Shown here: piece after piece, positions 1-10,206 of the stretch
Layout of the letters: the number at the start of each line of letters is the position of its first letter
Position numbering within the stretch: position 1 is the first letter of the stretch
NCBI RefSeq assembly: GCF_032854445.1
Contig: NW_027018431.1
Location: 1-27,231 of the forward strand
Direction of reading: 5' to 3'
DNA from: Liolophura sinensis
Taxonomy: Eukaryota; Mollusca; Polyplacophora; Chitonida; Chitonidae
Length of the DNA: 27,231 nt
Made by a program: the position numbers and the translations under genes
Notes under the pieces: model-generated
Told to the model about the DNA's origin: nothing
Seen by the model: the letters and a program-made list of their open reading frames with translations, nothing else
The model's database searches: none

Positions 1-359
1 TTTAGCCTCCTTACCAGCAGCATTGGAACAGTTTTTCTACTTTGGATTTTTGCCTGGTATTTTTTCTAATTGATTTCGGCTACATTAACTATGTACAATC
101 GCGACTGGTCATTACTATATTCAACTTTTCATTATAAGTTATGTGCCCTTCGGTAGCCCAGACGACGTCAAATCTTTGGGCCAAGCCCATTTAACTCACC
201 AGCAAATGTCTTACTTCTAAGTCGAAGACAAACTCAATGTCTTTATCTACATGTAGAAAAACCACACCATTTGTATATAAAAAAAACACAAGGTACTTGA
301 TACAGTCCGCTGTAAAAAGTACAATTGAACACTGACCCACATCAAAAAGGTGCCAAAAG
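1..359. repeat. Unit U0 (partial, left edge)
   Basis: Begins inside the unit near ttagcctc. ctac, cctggtatttttt with gatttcgg, C, aaatg, catcaaaaagg. Counterpart of U15, from which it differs by lost bases near 43 and 198 and by ttt for aaa in the linker end. Confidence 0.9.
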
Positions 360-905
360 ATGCGCAATTGGGCCAGGCATCTCCAGCTGTTGAAAAATTG
401 CAAATTTCCTTGTTTCCATGGAGTAAGAGCCGTTGCTGGGCACGTGATCTTGACATCAATGATTATTCATTTGTGGCTACAGCCAAAGTATTGGTCGGAG
501 AGCAACGCGGTTTGCACCATTCGATTTCTCGTCAAAAAATACGTCGGATGAGCCTCTTACCAGCAGCATTGGAACAGTTTTTCCACTTTTGGATTTTTGC
601 TGCTATTTTTCTAATTGAAATCGGCTACATTAACTATGTACAATCGCGACTGGTCATTACTATATTCAACTTTTCATTATAAGTTATGTGGCCTTCGGTA
701 GCCCAGACGACGTCAAATCTTTGGGCAAGCCCATTTAACTCACCCAGCAAATGTCTTACTTCTAAGTCGAAGACAAACTCAATGTCTTTATCTACATGTA
801 GAAAAACCACACCATTTGTATATAAAAAAAAACACAAGGTACTTGATACAGTCCGCTGTAAAAAGTACAATTGAACACTGACCCACATCAATAAGGTGCC
901 AAAAG
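360..905. repeat. Unit U1
   Basis: 546 bp, L7-like (gctgctattttt), G, aaatg. Lost bases near 408, 485, 601, 607 and 725; an extra A near 831. Confidence 0.93.
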
Positions 906-1456
906 ATGCGCAATTGGGCCAGGCATCTCCAGCTGTTGAAAAATTGCAAATTTCCTTGGTTTCCATGGAGTAAGAGCCGTTGCTGGCACGTGATCTTGAC
1001 ATCAATGATTATTCATTTGTGGCTACAGCCAAAAGTATTGGTCGGAGAGCAACGCGGTTTGCACCATTCGATTTCTCGTCAAAAAATACGTCGGATTAGC
1101 CTCTTACCAGCAGCATTGGAACAGTTTTTCTACTTTTGGATTTTTGCCTGGTCTTTTTTGCGAATTGAAATCGGCTCATTAACTATGTACAATCGCGACT
1201 GGTCATTACTATATTCAACTTTTCATTATAAGTTATGTGCCCTTCGGTAGCCCAGACGACGTCAAAATCTTTGGGCCAAGCCCATTTAACTCACCCAGCA
1301 AATGTCTTACTTCTAAGTTGAAGACAAACTCAAAGTCTTTATCTACATGTAGAAAAACCCACACCATTTGTATATAAAAAAAACACAAGGTACTTGATAC
1401 AGTCCGCTGTAAAAAGGACAATTGAACACTGACCCACATCAATAAGGTGCCAAAAG
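906..1456. repeat. Unit U2
   Basis: 551 bp, ctac, L5-like, C, aaatg, agttgaag, actcaaag, aaggac. Indels near 986, 1157, 1170, 1266 and 1360 relative to U17. Confidence 0.93.
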
Positions 1457-2007
1457 ATGCGCAATTGGGCCAGGCATCTCCAGCTGTTGAAAAATTGCAA
1501 ATTTCCTTGGTTTCCATGGAGTAAGAGCCGTTGCTGGGCACGTGATCTTGACATCAATGATTATTCATTTGTGGCTACAGCCAAAAGTATTGGTCGGAGA
1601 GCAACGCGGTTTGCACCATTCGATTTCTCGTCAAAAAATACGTCGGATTAGCCTCTTACCAGCAGCATTGGAAAAGTTTTTCCCACTTTTGGATTTTTGC
1701 CTGGTATTTTTTCTAATTGAAATCGGCTACATTAACTATGTACAATCGCGACTGGTCATTACTATATTCAACTTTTCATTATAAGTTATGTGCCCTTCGG
1801 TAGCCCAGACGACGTCAAATCTTTGGGCCAAGCCCATTTAACTCACCCAGCCAGTGTCTTACTTCTAAGTCGAAGACAAACTCAATGTCTTTATCTACAT
1901 GTAGAAAAACCACACCATTTGTATATAAAAAAAACACAAGGTACTTGATACAGTCCGCTGTAAAAAGTACAATTGAACACTGACCCACATCAATAAGGTG
2001 CCAAAAG
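1457..2007. repeat. Unit U3
   Basis: 551 bp, L1, C, cagccagtg. An extra c and gaaaag for gaacag near 1673-1683. Confidence 0.93.
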
Positions 2008-2556
2008 ATGCGCAATTGGGCCAGGCATCTCCAGCTGTTGAAAAATTGCAAATTTCCTTGGTTTCCATGGAGTAAGAGCCGTTGCTGGGCACGTGATCTT
2101 GACATCAATGATTATTCATTTGTGGCTACAGCCAAAAGTATTGGTCGGAGAGCAACGCGGTTTGCACCATCGATTTCTCGTCAAAAAATACGTCGGATTA
2201 GCCTCTTACCAGCAGCATTGGAACAGTTTTTCCACTTTTGGATTTTTGCCAGGTATTTTTTCTAATTGAAATCGGCTACATTAACTATGTACAATCGCGA
2301 CTGGTCATTACTATATTCAACTTTTCATTATAAGTTATGTGGCCTTCGGTAGCCCAGACGACGTCAAATCTTTGGGCCAAGCCCATTTAACTCACCCAGC
2401 AAATGTCTTACTTCTAAGTCGAAGACAAACTCAATGTCTTTATCTACATGTAGAAAAACCACACCATTTGTATATAAAAAAAACACAAGGTACTTGATAC
2501 AGTCCGCTGTAAAAAGTACAATTGAACACTGACCCACATCAATAAGGTGCCAAAAG
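2008..2556. repeat. Unit U4
   Basis: 549 bp, L6, G, aaatg. A lost t in ccatcgattt near 2170. Confidence 0.93.
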
Positions 2557-3107
2557 ATGCGCAATTGGGCCAGGCATCTCCAGCTGTTGAAAAATTGCAA
2601 ATTTCCTGGTTTCCATGGAGTAAGAGCCGTTGCTGGGCACGTGATCTTGACATCAATGATTATTCATTTGTGGCTACAGCCAAAAGTATTGGTCGGAGAG
2701 CAAACGCGGTTTGCACCATTCGATTTCTCGTCAAAAAATACGTCGGATTAGCCTCTTACCAACAGCATTGGAACAGTTTTTCCACTTTTGGATTTTTGCC
2801 AGGTCTTTTTTTCTAATTGAAATCGGCTACATTAACTATGTACAATCGCGACTGGTCATTACTATATTCAACTTTTCATTATAAGTTATGTGGCCTTCGG
2901 TAGCCCAGACGACGTCAAATCTTTGGGCCAAGCCCATTTAACTCACCCAGCAAATGTCTTACTTCTAAGTCGAAGACAAACTCAATGTCTATATCTACAT
3001 GTAGAAAAACCACACCATTTGTATATAAAAAAATCACAAGGTACTTGATACAGTCCGCTGTAAAAAGTACAATTGAACACTGACCCACATCAATAAGGTG
3101 CCAAAAG
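2557..3107. repeat. Unit U5
   Basis: 551 bp, taccaacag, L2, G, aaatg, tctatatc, aatcac. A lost t near 2606 and an extra a near 2703. Confidence 0.93.
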
Positions 3108-3504
3108 ATGCGCAATTGGGGATTTCTCGTCAAAAAATACGTCGGATTAGCCTCTTACCAGCAGCATTGGAACAGTTTTTCCACTTTTGGATTTTTGCCT
3201 GTATTTTTTCTAATTGATTTCGGCTACATTAACTATGTACAATCGCGACTGGTCATTACTATATTCAACTTTTCATTATAAGTTATGTGGCCTTCGGTAG
3301 CCCAGACGACGTCAAATCTTTGGGCCAAGCCCATTTAACTCACCCAGCAAATGTCTTACTTCTAAGTCGAAGACAAACTCAATGTCTTTATCTACATGTA
3401 GAAAAACCACACCATTTGTATATAAAAAAAACACAAGGTACTTGATACAGTCCGCTGTAAAAAGTACAATTGAACACTGACCCACATCAATAAGGTGCCA
3501 AAAG
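3108..3504. repeat. Short unit U6 (152-bp internal deletion)
   Basis: 397 bp. The junction reads gcaattggg followed directly by gatttctcg; the bases from ccagg to ccattc are missing. L4-type linker with a local loss (cctgtatttttt), G, aaatg. Confidence 0.93.
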
Positions 3505-4053
3505 ATGCGCAATTGGGCCAGGCATCTCCAGCTGTTGAAAAATTGCAAATTTTCTTGGTTTCCATGGAGTAAGAGCCGTTGCTGGGCACGTGATCTTGAC
3601 ATCAATGATTATTCATTTGTGGCTACAGCCAAAAGTATTGGTCGGAGAGCAACGCGGTTTGCACCATTCGATTTCTCGTCAAAAAATACGTCGGATTAGC
3701 CTCTTACCGGCAGCATTGGAACAGTTTTTCCACTTTGGATTTTTGCCTGGTATTTTTTCTAATTGAAATCGGCTACATTAACTATGTACAATCGCGACTG
3801 GTCATTACTATATTCAACTTTTCATTATAAGTTATGTGCCCTTCGGTAGCCCAGACGACGTCAAATCTTTGGGCCAAGCCCATTTAACTCACCCAGCAAA
3901 TGTCTTACTTCTAAGTCGAAGACAAACTCAATGTCTTTATCTACATGTAGAAAAACCAGACCATTTGTATATAAAAAAAACACAAGGTACTTGATATAGT
4001 CCGCTGTAAAAAGTACAATTGAACACTGACCCACATCAATAAGGTGCCAAAAG
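3505..4053. repeat. Unit U7
   Basis: 549 bp, aattttcttgg, taccggcag, L1, C, aaatg, accagacc, gatatag. A lost t near 3735. Confidence 0.93.
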
Positions 4054-4603
4054 ATGCGCAATTGGGCCAGGCATCTCCAGCTGTTGAAAAATTGCAAATT
4101 TCTTGGTTTCCATGGAGTAAGAGCCGTTGCTGGGCACGTGATCTTGACATCAATGATTATTCATTTGTGGCTACAGCCAAAAGTATTGGTCGGAGAGCAA
4201 CGCGGTTTGCACCATTCGATTTCTCGTCAAAAAATACGTCGGATTAGCCTCTTACCAACAGCATTGGAACAGTTTTTCCACTTTTGGATTTTTGCCAGGT
4301 CTTTTTTTCTAATTGAAATCGGCTACATTAACTATGTACAATCGCGACTGGTCATTACTATATTCAACTTTTCATTATAAGTTATGTGGCCTTCGGTAGC
4401 CCAGACGACGTCAAATCTTTGGGCCAAGCCCATTTAACTCACCCAGCAAATGTCTTACTTCTAAGTCGAAGACAAACTCAATGTCTATATCTACATGTAG
4501 AAAAACCACACCATTTGTATATAAAAAAATCACAAGGTACTTGATACAGTCCGCTGTAAAAAGTACAATTGAACACTGACCCACATCAATAAGGTGCCAA
4601 AAG
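4054..4603. repeat. Unit U8
   Basis: 550 bp, taccaacag, L2, G, aaatg, tctatatc, aatcac. A lost c near 4102. Confidence 0.93.
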
Positions 4604-5001
4604 ATGCGCAATTGGGGATTTCTCGTCAAAAAATACGTCGGATTAGCCTCTTACCAGCAGCATTGGAACAGTTTTTCCACTTTTGGATTTTTGCCTGGTA
4701 TTTTTTCTAATTGATTTCGGCTACATTAACTATGTACAATCGCGACTGGTCATTACTATATTCAACTTTTCATTATAAGTTATGTGGCCTTCGGTAGCCC
4801 AGACGACGTCAAATCTTTGGGCCAAGCCCATTTAACTCACCCAGCAAATGTCTTACTTCTAAGTCGAAGACAAACTCAATGTCTTTATCTACATGTAGAA
4901 AAACCACACCATTTGTATATAAAAAAAACACAAGGTACTTGATACAGTCCGCTGTAAAAAGTACAATTGAACACTGACCCACATCAATAAGGTGCCAAAA
5001 G
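4604..5001. repeat. Short unit U9 (152-bp internal deletion)
   Basis: 398 bp, same junction as the other short units, L4, G, aaatg. Confidence 0.95.
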
Positions 5002-5551
5002 ATGCGCAATTGGGCCAGGCATCTCCAGCTGTTGAAAAATTGCAAATTTTCTTGGTTTCCATGGAGTAAGAGCCGTTGCTGGGCACGTGATCTTGACATC
5101 AATGATTATTCATTTGTGGCTACAGCCAAAAGTATTGGTCGGAGAGCAACGCGGTTTGCACCATTCGATTTCTCGTCAAAAAATACGTCGGATTAGCCTC
5201 TTACCGCAGCATTGGAACAGTTTTTCCACTTTTGGATTTTTGCCTGGTATTTTTTCTAATTGAAATCGGCTACATTAACTATGTACAATTGCGACTGGTC
5301 ATTACTATATTCAACTTTTCATTATAAGTTATGTGCCCTTCGGTAGCCCAGACGACGTCACATCTTTGGGCCAAGCCCATTTAACTCACCCAGCAAATGT
5401 CTTACTTCTAAGTCGAAGACAAACTCAATGTCTTTATCTACATGTAGAAAAACCACACCATTTGTATATAAAAAAAAACACAAGGTACTTGATACAGTCC
5501 GCTGTAAAAAGTACAATTGAACACTGACCCACATCAATAAGGTGCCAAAAG
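5002..5551. repeat. Unit U10
   Basis: 550 bp, aattttcttgg, taccgcag (a g lost from ccggcag), L1, acaattgcg, C, cgtcacatc, aaatg, nine-A run. Confidence 0.93.
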
Positions 5552-6101
5552 ATGCGCAATTGGGCCAGGCATCTCCAGCTGTTGAAAAATTGCAAATTTC
5601 CTTGGTTTCCATGGAGTAAGAGCCGTTGCTGGGCACGTGATCTTGACATCAATGATTATTCATTTGTGGCTACAGCCAAAAGTATTGGTCGGAGAGCAAC
5701 GCGGTTTGCACCATTCGATTTCTCGTCAAAAATTCGTCGGATTAGCCTCTTACCAGCAGCATTGGAACAGTTTTTCTACTTTTGGATTTTTGCCAGGTCT
5801 TTTTTTCTAATTGAAATCGGCTACATTAACTATGTACAATCGCGACTGGTCATTACTATATTCAACTTTTCATTATAAGTTATGTGGCCTTCGGTAGCCC
5901 AGACGACGTCAAATCTTTGGGCCAGGCCCATTTAACTCACCCAGCAAATGTCTTACTTCTAAGTCGAAGACAAACTCAATGTCTTTATCTACATGTAGAA
6001 AAACCACACCATTTGTATATAAAAAAAACACAAGGTACTTGATACAGTCCGCTGTAAAAAGTACAATTGAACACTGACCCACATCAATAAGGTGCCAAAA
6101 G
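5552..6101. repeat. Unit U11
   Basis: 550 bp, attcgtcgg, ctac, L2, G, ggccaggccc, aaatg. Confidence 0.93.
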
Positions 6102-6651
6102 ATGCGCAATTGGGCCAGGCATCTCCAGCTGTTGAAAAATTGCAAATTTCCTTGGTTTCCATGGAGTAAGAGCCGTTGCTGGGCACGTGATCTTGACATC
6201 AATGATTATTCATTTGTGGCTACAGCCAAAAGTATTGGTCGGAGAGCAACGCGGTTTGCACCATTCGATTTCTCGTCAAAAAATACGTCGGATTAGCCTC
6301 TTACCAGCAGCATTGGAACAGTTTTTCTACTTTTGGATTTTTGCCTGGTCTTTTTGCTAACTGATTTCGGCTACATTAACTATGTACAATCGCGACTGGT
6401 CATTACTATATTCAACTTTTCATTATAAGTTATGTGCCCTTCGGTAGCCCAGACGACGTCAAATCTTTGGGCCAAGCCCATTTAACTCACCCAGCAGTTG
6501 TCTTACTTCTAAGTCGAAGACAAACTCAATGTCTTTATCTACATGTAGAAAAACCACACCATTTGTATATAAAAAAAACACAAGGTACTTGATACAGTCC
6601 GCTGTAAAAAGTACAATTGAACACTGACCCACATCAATAAGGTGCCAAAAG
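6102..6651. repeat. Unit U12
   Basis: 550 bp, ctac, L3, C, cagcagttg. Confidence 0.93.
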
Positions 6652-7201
6652 ATGCGCATTGGGCCAGGCATCTCCAGCTGTTGAAAAATTGCAAATTTCC
6701 TTGGTTTCCATGGAGTAAGAGCCGTTGCTGGGCACGTGATCTTGACATCAATGATTATTCATTTGTGGCTACAGCCAAAAGTATTGGTCGGAGAGCAACG
6801 CGGTTTGCACCATTCGATTTCTCGTCAAAAATACGTCGGATTAGCCTCTTACCAGCAGCATTGGAACAGTTTTTCCACTTTTGGATTTTTGCCAGGTCTT
6901 TTTTTCTAATTGAAATCGGCTACATTAACTATGTACAATCGCGACTGGTCATTACTATATTCAACTTTTCATTATAAGTTATGTGGCCTTCGGTAGCCCA
7001 GACGACGTCAAATCTTTGGGCCAAGCCCATTTAACTCACCCAGCAAATGTCTTACTTCTAAGTCGAAGACAAACTCAATGTCTTTATCTACATGTAGAAA
7101 AACCACACCATTTGTATATAAAAAAAAACACAAGGTACTTGATACAGTCCGCTGTAAAAAGTACAATTGAACACTGACCCACATCAATAAGGTGCCAAAA
7201 G
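6652..7201. repeat. Unit U13
   Basis: 550 bp, L2, G, aaatg. Lost a near 6657 and 6830, extra A near 7130. Last unit still collinear with the U15-U28 series. Confidence 0.93.
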
Positions 7202-7753
7202 ATGCGCAATTGGGCCAGGGCAATCTCCAGCTGTTGAAAAATTGCAAATTTCCTTGGTTTCCATGGAGTAAGAGCCGTTGCTGGGCACGTGATCTTGACA
7301 TCAATGATTATTCATTTGTGGCTACAGCCAAAAGTATTGGTCGGAGAGCAACGCGGTTTGCACCATTCGATTTCTCGTCAAAAAATACGTCGGATTAGCC
7401 TCTTACCAGCAGCATTGGAACAGTTTTTCCACTTTTGGATTTTTTGCCTGTATTTTTTCTAATTGAAATCGGCTACATTAACTATGTACAATCGCGACTG
7501 GTCATTACTATATTCAACTTTTCATTATAAGTTATGTGCCCTTCGGTAGCCCAGACGACGTCAAATCTTTGGGCCAAGCCCATTTAACTCACCCATCCAG
7601 TGTCTTACTTCTAAGGTCGAAGACAAACTCAATGTCTTTATCTACATGTAGAAAAACCACACCATTTGTATATAAAAAAAACACAAGGTACTTGATACAG
7701 TCCGCTGTAAAAAGTACAATTGAACACTGACCCACATCAATAAGGTGCCAAAG
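7202..7753. repeat. Unit U14 (register break)
   Basis: 552 bp, ccac, L1-like (cctgtatttttt), C, catccagtg. Its class is that of U3 and U18, not of U29, so the collinearity of the two large blocks ends here. Several small indels (ccagggcaatc near 7219, an extra t near 7440, an extra g near 7614). Confidence 0.9.
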
Positions 7754-8301
7754 ATGCGCAATTGGGCCAGCATCTCCAGCTGTTGAAAATTGCAAATTTC
7801 CTTGGTTTCCATGGAGTAAGAGCCGTTGCTGGGCACGTGATCTTGACATCAATGATTATTCATTTGTGGCTACAGCCAAAAGTATTGGTCGGAGAGCAAC
7901 GCGGTTTGCACCATTCGATTTCTCGTCAAAAAATACGTCGGATTAGCCTCTTACCAGCAGCATTGGAACAGTTTTTCTACTTTTGGATTTTTGCCTGGTA
8001 TTTTTTCTAATTGAAATCGGCTACATTAACTATGTACAATCGCGACTGGTCATTACTATATTCAACTTTTCATTATAAGTTATGTGCCCTTCGGTAGCCC
8101 AGACGACGTCAAATCTTTGGGCCAAGCCCATTTAACTCACCCAGCAAATGTCTTACTTCTAAGTCGAAGACAAACTCAATGTCTTTATCTACATGTAGAA
8201 AAACCACACCATTTGTATATAAAAAAAACACAAGGTACTTGATACAGTCCGCTGTAAAAAGTACAATTGAACACTGACCCACATCAAAAAGGTGCCAAAA
8301 G
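7754..8301. repeat. Unit U15
   Basis: 548 bp, ctac, L1, C, aaatg, catcaaaaagg. Lost bases near 7770 and 7788 are the last of the dense indel run. Confidence 0.93.
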
Positions 8302-8851
8302 ATGCGCAATTGGGCCAGGCATCTCCAGCTGTTGAAAAATTGCAAATTTCCTTGGTTTCCATGGAGTAAGAGCCGTTGCTGGGCACGTGATCTTGACATC
8401 AATGATTATTCATTTGTGGCTACAGCCAAAAGTATTGGTCGGAGAGCAACGCGGTTTGCACCATTCGATTTCTCGTCAAAAAATACGTCGGATTAGCCTC
8501 TTACCAGCAGCATTGGAACAGTTTTTCCACTTTTGGATTTTTGCCTGCTATTTTTTCTAATTGAAATCGGCTACATTAACTATGTACAATCGCGACTGGT
8601 CATTACTATATTCAACTTTTCATTATAAGTTATGTGGCCTTCGGTAGCCCAGACGACGTCAAATCTTTGGGCCAAGCCCATTTAACTCACCCAGCAAATG
8701 TCTTACTTCTAAGTCGAAGACAAACTCAATGTCTTTATCTACATGTAGAAAAACCACACCATTTGTATATAAAAAAAACACAAGGTACTTGATACAGTCC
8801 GCTGTAAAAAGTACAATTGAACACTGACCCACATCAATAAGGTGCCAAAAG
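8302..8851. repeat. Unit U16
   Basis: 550 bp, ccac, L7 (cctgctatttttt), G, aaatg. First indel-free unit. Confidence 0.95.
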
Positions 8852-9401
8852 ATGCGCAATTGGGCCAGGCATCTCCAGCTGTTGAAAAATTGCAAATTTC
8901 CTTGGTTTCCATGGAGTAAGAGCCGTTGCTGGGCACGTGATCTTGACATCAATGATTATTCATTTGTGGCTACAGCCAAAAGTATTGGTCGGAGAGCAAC
9001 GCGGTTTGCACCATTCGATTTCTCGTCAAAAAATACGTCGGATTAGCCTCTTACCAGCAGCATTGGAACAGTTTTTCTACTTTTGGATTTTTGCCTGGTC
9101 TTTTTGCGAATTGAAATCGGCTCCATTAACTATGTACAATCGCGACTGGTCATTACTATATTCAACTTTTCATTATAAGTTATGTGCCCTTCGGTAGCCC
9201 AGACGACGTCAAATCTTTGGGCCAAGCCCATTTAACTCACCCAGCAAATGTCTTACTTCTAAGTTGAAGACAAACTCAAAGTCTTTATCTACATGTAGAA
9301 AAACCACACCATTTGTATATAAAAAAAACACAAGGTACTTGATACAGTCCGCTGTAAAAAGGACAATTGAACACTGACCCACATCAATAAGGTGCCAAAA
9401 G
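8852..9401. repeat. Unit U17
   Basis: 550 bp, ctac, L5, C, aaatg, agttgaag, actcaaag, aaggac. Confidence 0.95.
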
Positions 9402-9838
9402 ATGCGCAATTGGGCCAGGCATCTCCAGCTGTTGAAAAATTGCAAATTTCCTTGGTTTCCATGGAGTAAGAGCCGTTGCTGGGCACGTGATCTTGACATC
9501 AATGATTATTCATTTGTGGCTACAGCCAAAAGTATTGGTCGGAGAGCAACGCGGTTTGCACCATTCGATTTCTCGTCAAAAAATACGTCGGATTAGCCTC
9601 TTACCAGCAGCATTGGAACAGTTTTTCCACTTTTGGATTTTTGCCTGGTATTTTTTCTAATTGAAATCGGCTACATTAACTATGTACAATCGCGACTGGT
9701 CATTACTATATTCAACTTTTCATTATAAGTTATGTGCCCTTCGGTAGCCCAGACGACGTCAAATCTTTGGGCCAAGCCCATTTAACTCACCCAGCCAGTG
9801 TCTTACTTCTAAGTCGAAGACAAACTCAATGTCTTTAT

Positions 9839-9848
9839 CTACATGTAG
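9839..9848. other. 10-bp palindrome ctacatgtag (once per unit; representative)
   Basis: Perfect palindrome about 18 bp before the TATA-like run, retained in short units and invariant in all units inspected. Confidence 0.6.
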
Positions 9849-9865
9849 AAAAACCACACCATTTG

Positions 9866-9878
9866 TATATAAAAAAAA
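9866..9878. promoter_or_regulatory. TATA-like A/T run (once per unit; representative)
   Basis: tatataaaaaaaa, present in every unit including the short ones. The run length varies slightly and becomes aaaaaaatcac in units ahead of short units. It resembles a Pol II TATA element, but nothing else seen here shows transcription; it may simply be A/T-rich satellite sequence. Confidence 0.3.
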
Positions 9879-9884
9879 CACAAG

Positions 9885-9914
9885 GTACTTGATACAGTCC
9901 GCTGTAAAAAGTAC
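9885..9914. other. Two-part inverted repeat / potential hairpin (once per unit; representative)
   Basis: gtactt, ga, tacag, tccg, ctgta, aa, aagtac: a 5-bp inner stem closed by a 4-base loop, a 2x2 mismatch and a 6-bp outer stem, starting 6 bp after the A/T run. It is present in every complete unit. Three of the array's variants fall in it: gatatag (U7, U22, U35) and ctgtaaagagtac (U31) turn a pair into a G-T wobble, while aaggac (U2, U17, U49) breaks an outer pair. Confidence 0.6.
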
Positions 9915-10007
9915 AATTGAACACTGACCCACATCAATAAGGTGCCAAAAGATGCGCAATTGGGCCAGGCATCTCCAGCTGTTGAAAAATTGCAAATTTC
10001 CTTGGTT

Positions 10008-10015
10008 TCCATGGA
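10008..10015. other. 8-bp palindrome tccatgga (once per full-length unit; representative)
   Basis: Perfect palindrome, inside the segment deleted from short units. Confidence 0.5.
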
Positions 10016-10033
10016 GTAAGAGCCGTTGCTGGG

Positions 10034-10039
10034 CACGTG
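10034..10039. promoter_or_regulatory. E-box CACGTG (once per full-length unit; representative)
   Basis: cacgtg followed by at, so the reverse strand reads atcacgtg. This is the palindromic bHLH-binding core and also fits the budding-yeast CDEI consensus RTCACRTG. It lies inside the 152 bp absent from the six short units. Protein binding is not shown; a 6-8 bp match is weak evidence by itself. Confidence 0.3.
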
Positions 10040-10171
10040 ATCTTGACATCAATGATTATTCATTTGTGGCTACAGCCAAAAGTATTGGTCGGAGAGCAAC
10101 GCGGTTTGCACCATTCGATTTCTCGTCAAAAAATACGTCGGATTAGCCTCTTACCAGCAGCATTGGAACAG

Positions 10172-10206
10172 TTTTTCCACTTTTGGATTTTTGCCAGGTA
10201 TTTTTT
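10172..10206. other. T-tract cluster / variable linker (once per unit; representative)
   Basis: Four T-tracts at 10172-10176, 10181-10184, 10188-10192 and 10201-10206, with centres about 8 to 14 bp apart (mean near 10), so mild intrinsic curvature is plausible. This segment and the 20 bp after it hold most of the class-defining variation (L1-L8). Confidence 0.5.

Larger units (their letters stand above)
2557..4053. repeat. Three-unit sub-block, pair 1 first member (U5-U7)
   Basis: Order: L2 unit ending tctatatc and aatcac, short L4 unit, then L1 unit with aattttcttgg and taccggcag. The last unit carries accagacc and gatatag. Confidence 0.85.
4054..5551. repeat. Three-unit sub-block, pair 1 second member (U8-U10)
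   Basis: Same order as 2557-4053. Its last unit is marked by acaattgcg (c to t), cgtcacatc and one extra A in the A-run. Confidence 0.85.
1..7201. repeat. Higher-order block copy 1 (U0-U13), indel-rich
   Basis: The series of unit classes is the same as in 7754-15152, in the same order: U1 pairs with U16 (L7-type), U2 with U17 (L5, actcaaag, aaggac), U3 with U18 (L1, ccagtg), U4 with U19 (L6), then two three-unit blocks with short units, then U11-U13 with U26-U28. The offset is 7942 bp at U1 and 7950 bp at U13. Differences from the second copy are mainly one-base gains and losses in homopolymers, with few substitutions (for example t to g near 546 and c to a near 1673). Confidence 0.85.
9402..9951. 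repeat. Unit U18
   Basis: 550 bp, ccac, L1, C, cagccagtg. Confidence 0.95.

Noticed and set aside
3108-3133. New open frame created across the short-unit deletion junction on the reverse strand
   Set aside because: It starts at a non-ATG codon and simply continues the existing reverse frame. There is no independent support.
4044-4247. Reading VPKDAQL resembles the MPKDIQL segment of histone H3
   Set aside because: The match is only a few residues. Nothing before or after fits H3, and the frame is interrupted in most copies by the normal cctt sequence.
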